Positions 1 through 6,397 of a DNA stretch of 64,000 bases are shown here, piece after piece. This stretch comes from Clostridia bacterium (GTDB lineage Bacteria > Bacillota > Clostridia > Christensenellales > Borkfalkiaceae), in contig JAFVRR010000002.1 of NCBI GenBank assembly GCA_017504165.1, positions 77,374-141,373 on the forward strand, read 5' to 3'. Numbering within the stretch: position 1 is the stretch's first letter; every line of letters begins with the position of its first letter. The notes beneath the pieces were generated by a model. That model saw nothing but the letters and a program-made list of their open reading frames with translations. It searched no databases and was not told the origin of the DNA. The translations under genes were made by a program, and so were the position numbers.

Positions 1-80
1 AAAAAGAAGTTGTTTTAGAAGAAGGTAAAGAAACTGAAGAAACAATGTTCGGTACTATCGTTAAAGATAAAGAAGACTAA
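1..80 (+). CDS. C-terminal end of an unidentified protein
   Basis: The frame that starts at base 3 is open to a TAA at 78-80 and gives 25 visible residues ending in TMFGTIVKDKED. The tail is strongly acidic and lysine-rich (KEVVLEEGKETEE), as is common at the disordered ends of cytoplasmic proteins. A strong terminator follows 16 bases later, so this is a real gene end and the last gene of its transcript. The visible part is too short to name a family. Confidence 0.7.
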   Translation, partial: KEVVLEEGKETEETMFGTIVKDKED

Positions 81-96
81 TAACGGATTATACTTT

Positions 97-125
97 AAGG
101 CTATGCTATTGCATAGCCTTTTTGT
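97..125 (+). terminator. intrinsic terminator
   Basis: A 10-bp perfect stem (97-106 with 111-120, AAGGCTATGC) has a TATT loop and is followed by a T-rich run. It ends the transcript of the partial gene at the window start. Confidence 0.9.
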
Positions 126-154
126 TTGACTTTAATTTGCTATTGTTATATAAT
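126..154 (+). promoter_or_regulatory. sigma-A type promoter, near-leaderless
   Basis: TTGACT (126-131), a 17-base spacer and TATAAT (149-154). The predicted start of transcription is near 161, only about three bases before the ATG at 164, so no ribosome binding site can be on the message. Confidence 0.75.
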
Positions 155-163
155 TAAATCACT

Positions 164-1111
164 ATGAGCGCTTTTGTTATAATGTTTAGAAATATCTTGG
201 TGTTTTTATCCTTAATGCTACCAGGATATTTACTTGTAAAATTAAAAATTATAAAGAGTACGGAAAGCGCGCCGTTATCTAAATTATTAGTAAACGTAGG
301 TATGCCTGCGCTCGTGTTTATTAGCACGGCTAATATGGATTTGGGCGGGGCAAATTCTTTAAATTTGATACTAGTTGCCTTATTTTCTTTAGTTTATTAC
401 TTTGTAATTTACTTTGCGTGTAATCCAATAGTTAAAAAGATGGGCGAAGATAACGAGCAAAAGAGTGCAAAGTACTGTTTAATGTTCCAAAACGCAGGGT
501 TTTTAGGAATACCGCTCGTGCAAGCGGTTTTCGGGCCTTCGTTAGTACTTGATACGGTGGTCGTTATAAACATTGTAAACTGTATTTTAACTAACACTAT
601 GGGCGTTTACATATTCTCGCGCGATAAAAATACTATCAACTTTAAAAAACTACTTTTAAACCCCGCAATTATTGGGTTTTTGCTCGGTATTATAGTGAAT
701 TTGACTAACGCGTTTGCTTACGTTCCCGAAATACAATTATTTGCAACGCACTTGTCGGGAATAGTAACACCGCTTGCAATGACGATTGTCGGCATAAAGT
801 TTACGGAAGTTAGTTTTAAAAGGGTGTTTACGGGCGTAAAGACGTACGTCGTTATGTTTATTAAACTAATCGTTCATCCACTCCTTATTTTTACAATACT
901 ATTCGTTGCGTCTAAGTTTATTGAAATTCCGTCTTATATAATAATAGGCTCGGTAATTTCTTTTGCGATGCCAACTTCGTCAAGCGCAACGACGTATGCC
1001 GACAATTTTAAAGGGGATACTGACGGTGCAGTTAAATATACTTTATCTTCAACCGTCGTTTCGGCTATAACGATTTCGCTTATTTATTATTTATTAAACG
1101 TCATTTTTTAG
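164..1111 (+). CDS. AEC-family permease (auxin efflux carrier/malate permease type)
   Basis: This 315-residue integral membrane protein fits the AEC transporter family (Mem_trans), which exports or takes up small organic acids. It has about ten hydrophobic segments in two blocks separated by a short polar middle. Family-like features are an early GMPALVF segment near residue 46, a polar FQNAGFLGIPLV segment near 108-119, and a late SFAMPTSSSATTYA segment near residue 270. The length is normal. The ATG at 164 has no Shine-Dalgarno sequence and lies just downstream of a good promoter; an ATG six codons later (182) is the alternative start. The esterase gene follows after 8 bases, so the two are probably one operon. 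The substrate cannot be told from sequence. Confidence 0.85.
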   Translation: MSAFVIMFRNILVFLSLMLPGYLLVKLKIIKSTESAPLSKLLVNVGMPALVFISTANMDLGGANSLNLILVALFSLVYYFVIYFACNPIVKKMGEDNEQKSAKYCLMFQNAGFLGIPLVQAVFGPSLVLDTVVVINIVNCILTNTMGVYIFSRDKNTINFKKLLLNPAIIGFLLGIIVNLTNAFAYVPEIQLFATHLSGIVTPLAMTIVGIKFTEVSFKRVFTGVKTYVVMFIKLIVHPLLIFTILFVASKFIEIPSYIIIGSVISFAMPTSSSATTYADNFKGDTDGAVKYTLSSTVVSAITISLIYYLLNVIF

Positions 1112-1119
1112 GAGTAATT

Positions 1120-1749
1120 ATGATTAAAGAAGTTATAAAAAAAACTGAAAACGAACTAAATTATATTTTAACTTGCCCTGATAATATGCAAGAAAACTTA
1201 CCGCTCGTAGTATTTTTACACGGCGCGGGGGAGCGCGGTAACGATTTAAATTTAATTAAACGCCACGGATTACCTAAAAGATTAGAAGAGTTTGAGAAAC
1301 TTCCTGCGGTAACACTTTCTCCACAATGCGAAATGGGGAAGGTTTGGCCAACTGAAATTTACAGAATTAAAGACCTTATTGATAAAATCGTTATAGAGTA
1401 CAAGGTGGACGCGTCAAGAATATACTTAACAGGTATGAGTATGGGCGGTTTTGGTACTTGGGCTATTGCTTGCGCTTTTCCAACGTTTTTTAGAGCGATT
1501 GCTCCAGTTTGTGGTGGCGGTCTTGCTTGGAACGTCGGCGTTATTAAAGATTTACCAGTCCATGCTTTCCACGGCGATAAAGACGAGGTTGTTAATCCTT
1601 TTTACTCTATCAATATGGTAGATAAGTTAAATTCGCTTGGTTCTAATGCAAAACTTACCCTTTTACACAACGTAGGGCATAACTGTTGGGATTGGGTTTA
1701 CGATGATTATAAAGTAATAGAGAAGATGATACTTGAAGATAAAACGTAA
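1120..1749 (+). CDS. alpha/beta-hydrolase, phospholipase/carboxylesterase or feruloyl-esterase type
   Basis: A 209-residue single-domain cytoplasmic hydrolase with no signal peptide. The visible catalytic parts are an oxyanion segment HGAGERG (34-40), nucleophile Ser107 in GMSMGG, Asp155 in HGDKDEVV and His187 in NVGHNCW. The order and spacing fit the dienelactone hydrolase/esterase group that includes the esterase module of LpqC-like enzymes. The start is supported by GGAG eight bases before the ATG, and it follows the AEC permease gene directly. It probably cleaves a small carboxylic ester; the substrate is unknown. A bidirectional terminator follows. Confidence 0.8.
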   Translation: MIKEVIKKTENELNYILTCPDNMQENLPLVVFLHGAGERGNDLNLIKRHGLPKRLEEFEKLPAVTLSPQCEMGKVWPTEIYRIKDLIDKIVIEYKVDASRIYLTGMSMGGFGTWAIACAFPTFFRAIAPVCGGGLAWNVGVIKDLPVHAFHGDKDEVVNPFYSINMVDKLNSLGSNAKLTLLHNVGHNCWDWVYDDYKVIEKMILEDKT

Positions 1750-1753
1750 TTTA

Positions 1754-1786
1754 AAGGCTTTCGCTAACAAGCGAAAGCCTTATTTT
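1754..1786. terminator. bidirectional terminator between convergent genes
   Basis: The 12-bp stem (1754-1765 with 1770-1781, AAGGCTTTCGCT) has a four-base loop. A T-rich tail lies on the right and an A-rich flank on the left, so it can stop both the esterase gene from the left and the DUF4363 gene from the right. Confidence 0.85.
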
Positions 1787-2162
1787 ATAGTAAATTTTCA
1801 ATTCTAAGAGAGTAAATTTTAGGTATTTGTTCAATTAGTTCAATAACTACGTCAATTTTAGATAATGCGTCTTCTTTTTTGTCGTTTTCGACTAACGTCG
1901 TTGATTCGGCAAGCCAAAGGTCTATTTCCTTTATGTCGTTATGCGGAATAAAAATATGCAGTTTTTCCTTTTTATTTATCCAGTATTTTTGCGCGGAGAG
2001 TACGTCTTCTTTTGTCGCCGTGTCGTTTTCTATTTTTTCGTACACGATAACCATAATTTCTTTAAACTCTGAAAAGGTATTTTTTACGTAAGTTTGTTCT
2101 AAAACACTAAGCGAAATCGTAATTAAAACCGCTACTAATATAGAAATAAAAGACTTTACCAT
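1785..2162 (-). CDS. DUF4363 family small membrane-anchored protein
   Basis: A 125-residue protein with one N-terminal hydrophobic helix (about residues 3-20) and a helical, charged outer domain. It fits the DUF4363 family, which in Clostridia is typically encoded directly after a DUF421 gene, as here (7-base overlap). No catalytic residues are evident. The function is unknown; co-occurrence suggests it is a partner of the DUF421 protein. The gene ends at the shared terminator. Confidence 0.75.
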   Translation of the reverse strand: MVKSFISILVAVLITISLSVLEQTYVKNTFSEFKEIMVIVYEKIENDTATKEDVLSAQKYWINKKEKLHIFIPHNDIKEIDLWLAESTTLVENDKKEDALSKIDVVIELIEQIPKIYSLRIENLL

Positions 2163-2836
2163 TTAACACCTGCCTTTAACGGAAAAATCCCCGTTTTATA
2201 CGGCTTTCCGTATTCTTGCGCGTAATAGTTGCCCGCTCCGTCAATGGTTAAAATACCAACCTTTTCGGGCTTTAAACCCTGCTTTTTTAAAAAGGACTGA
2301 ATTTCGTAAAAATTACAATTTAAAATATTAAGGTTATTAATTATCGGTTTTGCGTCTTTAACAATTAAAATAGACATTTCAAGTTTGGATTTGTTTTCGT
2401 CCGCTATAGCGGTTAGCGTACCGTTAGATTCGTAAATTGCGTATTTGACGTTGTCAAGAGAGTAGTATCCTAGTCCGCGTAAACTTTCCATTAAATCGGA
2501 AACGTCTAGATTGTTGTTTTTTAGTTCTTTAAAGTCGATACCGCGCTTGTTTATAATAAGCGACGGCTTGCCCGATACTATAAATTTTAAAAATCTACCC
2601 GATTGCTCTATTAAAGTAAAAATTTGGTGGAATACAAAAATAGAAAGTATTGCCGAAATCCCGTAAATTAGGGGAATAGATACGTCTGACATAGGTATGC
2701 ACGCAAGTTCGGAAATAACTAGGGTAACTACTAGTTCAAAAGGTTGCATTTCGCCTATTTGTCGCTTTCCCATAAACCGCATAATTATAAGCAGTACTAT
2801 AAAAATTATTGCCGAGCGTAAAAATATAATTGCCAT
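2156..2836 (-). CDS. DUF421 (YetF/YrbG-type) membrane protein
   Basis: A 226-residue protein with three N-terminal transmembrane segments (about residues 3-20, 33-52 and 57-75) and a soluble C-terminal domain. The family pattern FMGKRQIGEMQPFELV lies at residues 22-37, and a second conserved-looking stretch GKPSLIINKRGI near 89-100. The Bacillus relative YetF is linked to spore or membrane physiology. No Shine-Dalgarno sequence is visible before the ATG; the 21 bases just upstream form a small AT-rich palindrome instead. It forms an operon with the DUF4363 gene and is divergent from the riboswitch-folT unit. Confidence 0.85.
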   Translation of the reverse strand: MAIIFLRSAIIFIVLLIIMRFMGKRQIGEMQPFELVVTLVISELACIPMSDVSIPLIYGISAILSIFVFHQIFTLIEQSGRFLKFIVSGKPSLIINKRGIDFKELKNNNLDVSDLMESLRGLGYYSLDNVKYAIYESNGTLTAIADENKSKLEMSILIVKDAKPIINNLNILNCNFYEIQSFLKKQGLKPEKVGILTIDGAGNYYAQEYGKPYKTGIFPLKAGVKW

Positions 2837-2912
2837 AAGTTTATTATTTATAAACTTTAAATTATTATGCGTTTATCCTTTACATTTTAACGCCGTTGTG
2901 TTATTATATTTT

Positions 2913-3006
2913 TAGCAGAGTAGCCCGAAAGCGTTAAGTGTCTTGAAATGGGATGTTGTTCAAGAACGAAAACGAAAGTTGCGGTTTGAGGGCGCGTCCG
3001 TTGCTT
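2913..3006 (+). ncRNA. tetrahydrofolate (THF) riboswitch aptamer
   Basis: The segment carries the conserved blocks of the THF (folE) riboswitch in order: AGAGTAG, GCGTTAAGTG, GAAATGGGATGTTGTTC, ACGAAAACGAAAGTTGCGGT and GGGCGCGTCCGTTGC. Outer strands AGCA (2914-2917) and TGCT (3002-3005) close the first helix. It lies directly upstream of an ECF S-component gene, a known context for this RNA. The match is from memory of the consensus, not from a covariance search. Confidence 0.9.
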
Positions 3007-3059
3007 AAGTATTTTTATACCTATTAGAGCGGACCTCTTAGCATTATTGCCAAGGAGGT
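2996..3059 (+). promoter_or_regulatory. riboswitch expression platform: Shine-Dalgarno sequestration
   Basis: The ribosome binding site AAGGAGGT (3052-3059) can pair with ACCTCTT (3033-3039). The competing helix is GTCCGTT (2996-3002, in the aptamer 3' strand) with AGCGGAC (3028-3034), which overlaps the anti-SD. Folate binding would hold the aptamer strand, free the anti-SD and hide the ribosome site. This is translational OFF control (inference from pairing). There is no U-run, so it is not a terminator. Confidence 0.7.
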
Positions 3060-3066
3060 TTTTAAA

Positions 3067-3672
3067 TTGAAAAATTTATTCTTTTCCAACTTTTTAAAAG
3101 GTAAAACTCACGCGCAAAAAATTGCGTTTTTAGGGCTTTTTACTGCAATCAACGTAGTTTTTAACGCTTTTTTTGAGTTTAAAACGCTAGACGTTCAGTT
3201 TTCGTTTACCATTTTTATTTCCGCGTTAACAGGGGTTATAACAGGTCCTATTAGCGGTTTTTTAGTTTGTATGCTTGCCGATTTTATAGGCTATTTAATT
3301 AACTCTTTTGGATATTTATATATGCCGTGGGTTGGCCTTGCTATGGGCGTTTTAGCATTTTTTGCAGGTTTAATTTTTAGTAAAAATAGCGAAAAACTCA
3401 TATTAAAAACGGCGCTTGTTTGCACCGTTTCACTATTTTTATGTACTATTTTAATTAACTCTACCGGTTTTTATTTTTACAATAAAGCAATGGGCTTTAC
3501 TTCTTCCGTTATAGAGTACGTTAGCGAAACTTTTGGCGGTGAGAGTATATCTTACTTTGCCTACCTTTGTTATCGTTTGATTTTTAAAGGTCAAATTTTT
3601 AACAGTTTATTTAATTTTGCCCTTTTATTTGTTGCTCTTCCCGCGCTTAAAAAGGCTAAAATAGTACTTTAA
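3067..3672 (+). CDS. folT: ECF transporter S component, probably folate-specific (FolT)
   Basis: A 201-residue membrane protein with about six hydrophobic segments, the size and pattern of an energy-coupling factor substrate-binding S component. The N-terminal KIAFLGLFTAINVVFNAF segment (residues 18-35) and the GVITGPISGFLVCMLADFIGYL region (56-77) are typical of this fold. Folate specificity is inferred from the THF riboswitch immediately upstream. The start is TTG at 3067, chosen because AAGGAGG ends 8 bases before it and the riboswitch anti-SD targets exactly this site. It needs the shared EcfA/EcfA'/EcfT module encoded elsewhere. Its stop overlaps the convergent flippase gene by four bases. 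Confidence 0.85.
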   Translation: MKNLFFSNFLKGKTHAQKIAFLGLFTAINVVFNAFFEFKTLDVQFSFTIFISALTGVITGPISGFLVCMLADFIGYLINSFGYLYMPWVGLAMGVLAFFAGLIFSKNSEKLILKTALVCTVSLFLCTILINSTGFYFYNKAMGFTSSVIEYVSETFGGESISYFAYLCYRLIFKGQIFNSLFNFALLFVALPALKKAKIVL

Positions 3673-5135
3673 TTGCTTTTTAGTAGACTTTTTATATCAA
3701 AAAGGTCGAATACACGATAAAAAGTATAGTTAAATAATACCGTAATTATACTTGCTAAAATTACAGTTAAATAGATAGGTAAAAAGTTTAAAAGCATATT
3801 TTTTAGTAAATATCCAAGTAGGGTGGACGGTATTAAAAACAGTACGCTAGTTAGTATAAAAACTTTATATCTAGGCGGGGATTTGCAAGTCTTTTTCAAA
3901 AGCAATAAATTGCAAATAGCGGTAGTTAAATAACTTAACATTAACCCTATAATTAGCGAATAAATCCCCACGTATTTTGGCAAAAAGTATATCGAAAAGA
4001 GTAGAAACGACGCGCCTATTATATAATAAAGCAAAGTTTTTCTCTCTAAATTTAAACTGTTTAGCATACTTGTTGATATCATAGTAATACTCATAGGAAA
4101 CATTATAAGGCAGGAGTTTTGTACGTAAATTCCTGCATTTTTATTATTGTACATCATAATGCCTATTTCTTTTCCCATCGATAAAAATACTGGTATTATC
4201 ATACAAGATATAAATACCGAGCATTTTACCGCCTCTTCAATATTCCTCCGCATAGTTATCATATTGTTACTGTAAAAGTTGTTTGATAGTTCGGGTACTA
4301 ATACTAGTGCTATCGAGCCGATTAAGGTTGACGGTATGTAAATAAGCGGTATACTCATACCCGAAAGTTCGCCGTATTTTGCCATTGCTAGCGAAGGGGA
4401 TAATCCGTACAAAATTAGCCTTGCTGGAAGAATAATAGCAATAAGCGTGTTTATAAGCGAAGTTGCCGTACGCATAAGCGTTATAGGCGATGCAGATACG
4501 ATAAGCGGTTTTAATTCGGGTAGTGGTGATGATAATCTTCCGCCATTTATAAAAAACAGTATCGTTGCGGTAACAAAAGAAAATATATAGGATATTAGTA
4601 CGGCGTAGCCTGCTTTTTCCACTCCGTCTTCAATATTTACCATAGTGTTTACCAAAACTATGCCAACAACTAGCATTACTATTTCTTCAAGAAGTTCTAT
4701 CAAACTATAGGTAAAAAACTTCTTTTTTCCCCAAAAAAAACCGCGTATAACCGCGTAAACGGAAGTTATTATAACGCCAGGCAGTATTATTTTTAAAACT
4801 TTATAACACCTTGGGTCAGAGAAGATGAAACTAGAAATTTTCGGGCAAAATAAAATGATAAAAACAAGGGGTAAAGAGATAATTAAAGATAGCAAAATCC
4901 CCGCGGATACCGTTTTATAAATAAGGTTTTCTTCCTTGTGCGATTCGTGCTTTATCATTATTCTTGATACCGTTATAGGTATACCTGACGCGGTTATCGT
5001 CATAAGCAGTCCAACTACCGATAAGGTTATTTGGTAAACGCCTACGCCTTCCGCTCCTAAAGTTCTAGATAAGTAAATTCTATAAATAAATCCAAGCGCT
5101 CTTTCAACGCAGGAAAAGATGGTAACTAGCGCCAT
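3669..5135 (-). CDS. MOP-superfamily flippase, SpoVB/MurJ/Wzx-like
   Basis: A polytopic protein of 488 residues from the first ATG, with about 12-14 membrane helices. The N-terminal LGFIYRIYLSRTLGAEGVGVYQI motif (residues 14-36) is the signature of the polysaccharide exporter/SpoVB branch, which flips lipid-linked wall or capsule precursors. The ATG at 5135 is suspect: relatives begin about ten residues earlier, and GAGGTGA (5167-5161) lies 25 bases upstream of this ATG. The in-frame codons between include only ATT/ATC (5159-5154) as starts, giving a possible non-AUG start. Transcription is monocistronic and divergent from the LysM gene. Confidence 0.8.
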   Translation of the reverse strand: MALVTIFSCVERALGFIYRIYLSRTLGAEGVGVYQITLSVVGLLMTITASGIPITVSRIMIKHESHKEENLIYKTVSAGILLSLIISLPLVFIILFCPKISSFIFSDPRCYKVLKIILPGVIITSVYAVIRGFFWGKKKFFTYSLIELLEEIVMLVVGIVLVNTMVNIEDGVEKAGYAVLISYIFSFVTATILFFINGGRLSSPLPELKPLIVSASPITLMRTATSLINTLIAIILPARLILYGLSPSLAMAKYGELSGMSIPLIYIPSTLIGSIALVLVPELSNNFYSNNMITMRRNIEEAVKCSVFISCMIIPVFLSMGKEIGIMMYNNKNAGIYVQNSCLIMFPMSITMISTSMLNSLNLERKTLLYYIIGASFLLFSIYFLPKYVGIYSLIIGLMLSYLTTAICNLLLLKKTCKSPPRYKVFILTSVLFLIPSTLLGYLLKNMLLNFLPIYLTVILASIITVLFNYTFYRVFDLFDIKSLLKSN

Positions 5136-5233
5136 CGTTTTAACAATTTGTTTGATAATATCACCTCGCTATTATTCTATTAAACTCCTTAAAATTTTAG
5201 AATATATTTAAGGTGTACAAAATATAATTTAAC

Positions 5234-5545
5234 GTGAATAATTTTAATCTTTTTTTAGAACAAAACGTAGAGGGTTTGTATATTGTAGAGAAGGGTGATA
5301 CTCTAAATAGCATTGCTAAAAAATTTACAACCACGAAATATTTAATAATTTTAGATAATTTTTTAACTGAAGAGGTTAAAAAAAAAGACTATTTATATAT
5401 AAGGCGCTATAAAACCGTTTACGAAGTAGAGCCGTTTGATACGCTAGATAGTATCGCGCTAAAGTTTAACAAAAGTAAAGAGGAGATTTTAAGGGTTAAT
5501 AAAATTAACTATATTTATCCAACCCAAAAAATTATAATAGACTAA
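5234..5545 (+). CDS. small protein with two LysM-like repeats
   Basis: A 103-residue protein made almost only of two LysM-type units: YIVEKGDTLNSIAKKFTTT (about 16-34) and YEVEPFDTLDSIALKFNKS (about 62-80). LysM domains bind peptidoglycan or chitin. There is no signal peptide, so it would be cytoplasmic or exported by another route; similar short LysM proteins occur in sporulating clostridia. The start is GTG at 5234; a TATAAT at 5223-5228 lies only five bases before it, and AAGGTG (5210-5215) is 18 bases away, so the initiation mode is unclear. The stop overlaps the comFC ATG (TAATG). Confidence 0.7.
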   Translation: MNNFNLFLEQNVEGLYIVEKGDTLNSIAKKFTTTKYLIILDNFLTEEVKKKDYLYIRRYKTVYEVEPFDTLDSIALKFNKSKEEILRVNKINYIYPTQKIIID

Positions 5546-6273
5546 TGAAAATCAATTTTAAAAAAGTATTAAGGGACAACCTATTCAATTTAAAATGGCG
5601 TTGCAATATTTGTGATGAAGAAAACTTTAACGGCGATTATTTTTGCGATGAATGTAAAAATAAACTTCCTATTTTAAAAGAGAATAAATGTGGGCATTGT
5701 GGTAGGCTTACCGCTTATTCGGTAGACTTTTGTGATTCTTGTATAGAGAAAAACGTCTTTATAGATAATGCTAGAAGTATATTTGCTTACGAAGAGCCGA
5801 TTGATAATTTAATTAAGGCGTTTAAGTATAAAGAAAGGTTGTATTTAACTGATATTTTTTGTGATTTGTTTATTGAAATTTATCTAACAAACTTTTCAGA
5901 TACCGACTTTATAACTTACGTTCCTGCAAGCGAAAAATCACTTAAAGAAAGGGGATACAATCAGTCTTTAGTATTGGCTAAAGCGCTATCTGAAAGAATT
6001 GGTATAAGCATTGTAAAAACTGCGATAAAAACTAAAGAAACTCCCCGTCAAGCGACGTTGAATTTTAACGAAAGATTAGAAAATTTAAAGGGCGCGTTCG
6101 AACTTGAAAAGGTAGACTTTAAAGGTAAGAATATTTTGCTTGTAGACGACGTTTTAACTACCGGTTCAACAGTTGAAACTTTAGCAAAACTATTTAAGAA
6201 AAAGGGAGCGAATAAGGTGTACGTTTTAACCGTTGCATCCGTTTCAAAAATCAAGTTTAAAGACCTAAAATAA
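5545..6273 (+). CDS. comFC: ComF family phosphoribosyltransferase-like protein
   Basis: A 242-residue ComFC homolog. N-terminal zinc-finger cysteines are Cys20, Cys23, Cys34, Cys37 and then Cys49, Cys52, Cys63, Cys66. The C-terminal phosphoribosyltransferase fold shows the PRPP-binding loop VDDVLTTGST (200-209). ComF proteins act in DNA uptake and in recombination-related single-strand handling. The TAATG overlap with the LysM gene implies translational coupling. A 124-base AT-rich gap separates it from secA. Confidence 0.85.
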   Translation: MKINFKKVLRDNLFNLKWRCNICDEENFNGDYFCDECKNKLPILKENKCGHCGRLTAYSVDFCDSCIEKNVFIDNARSIFAYEEPIDNLIKAFKYKERLYLTDIFCDLFIEIYLTNFSDTDFITYVPASEKSLKERGYNQSLVLAKALSERIGISIVKTAIKTKETPRQATLNFNERLENLKGAFELEKVDFKGKNILLVDDVLTTGSTVETLAKLFKKKGANKVYVLTVASVSKIKFKDLK

Positions 6274-6397
6274 TAGTTTAATATATAATAAACTTAATAT
6301 ACGACAAAAAAATTTAGTAAAAATGGTTTACTTAATTAGGAAAATATTGTAAAATAAATAGGTATAATTTCAAAAATTAAAGAAAATGGAGTAAATT

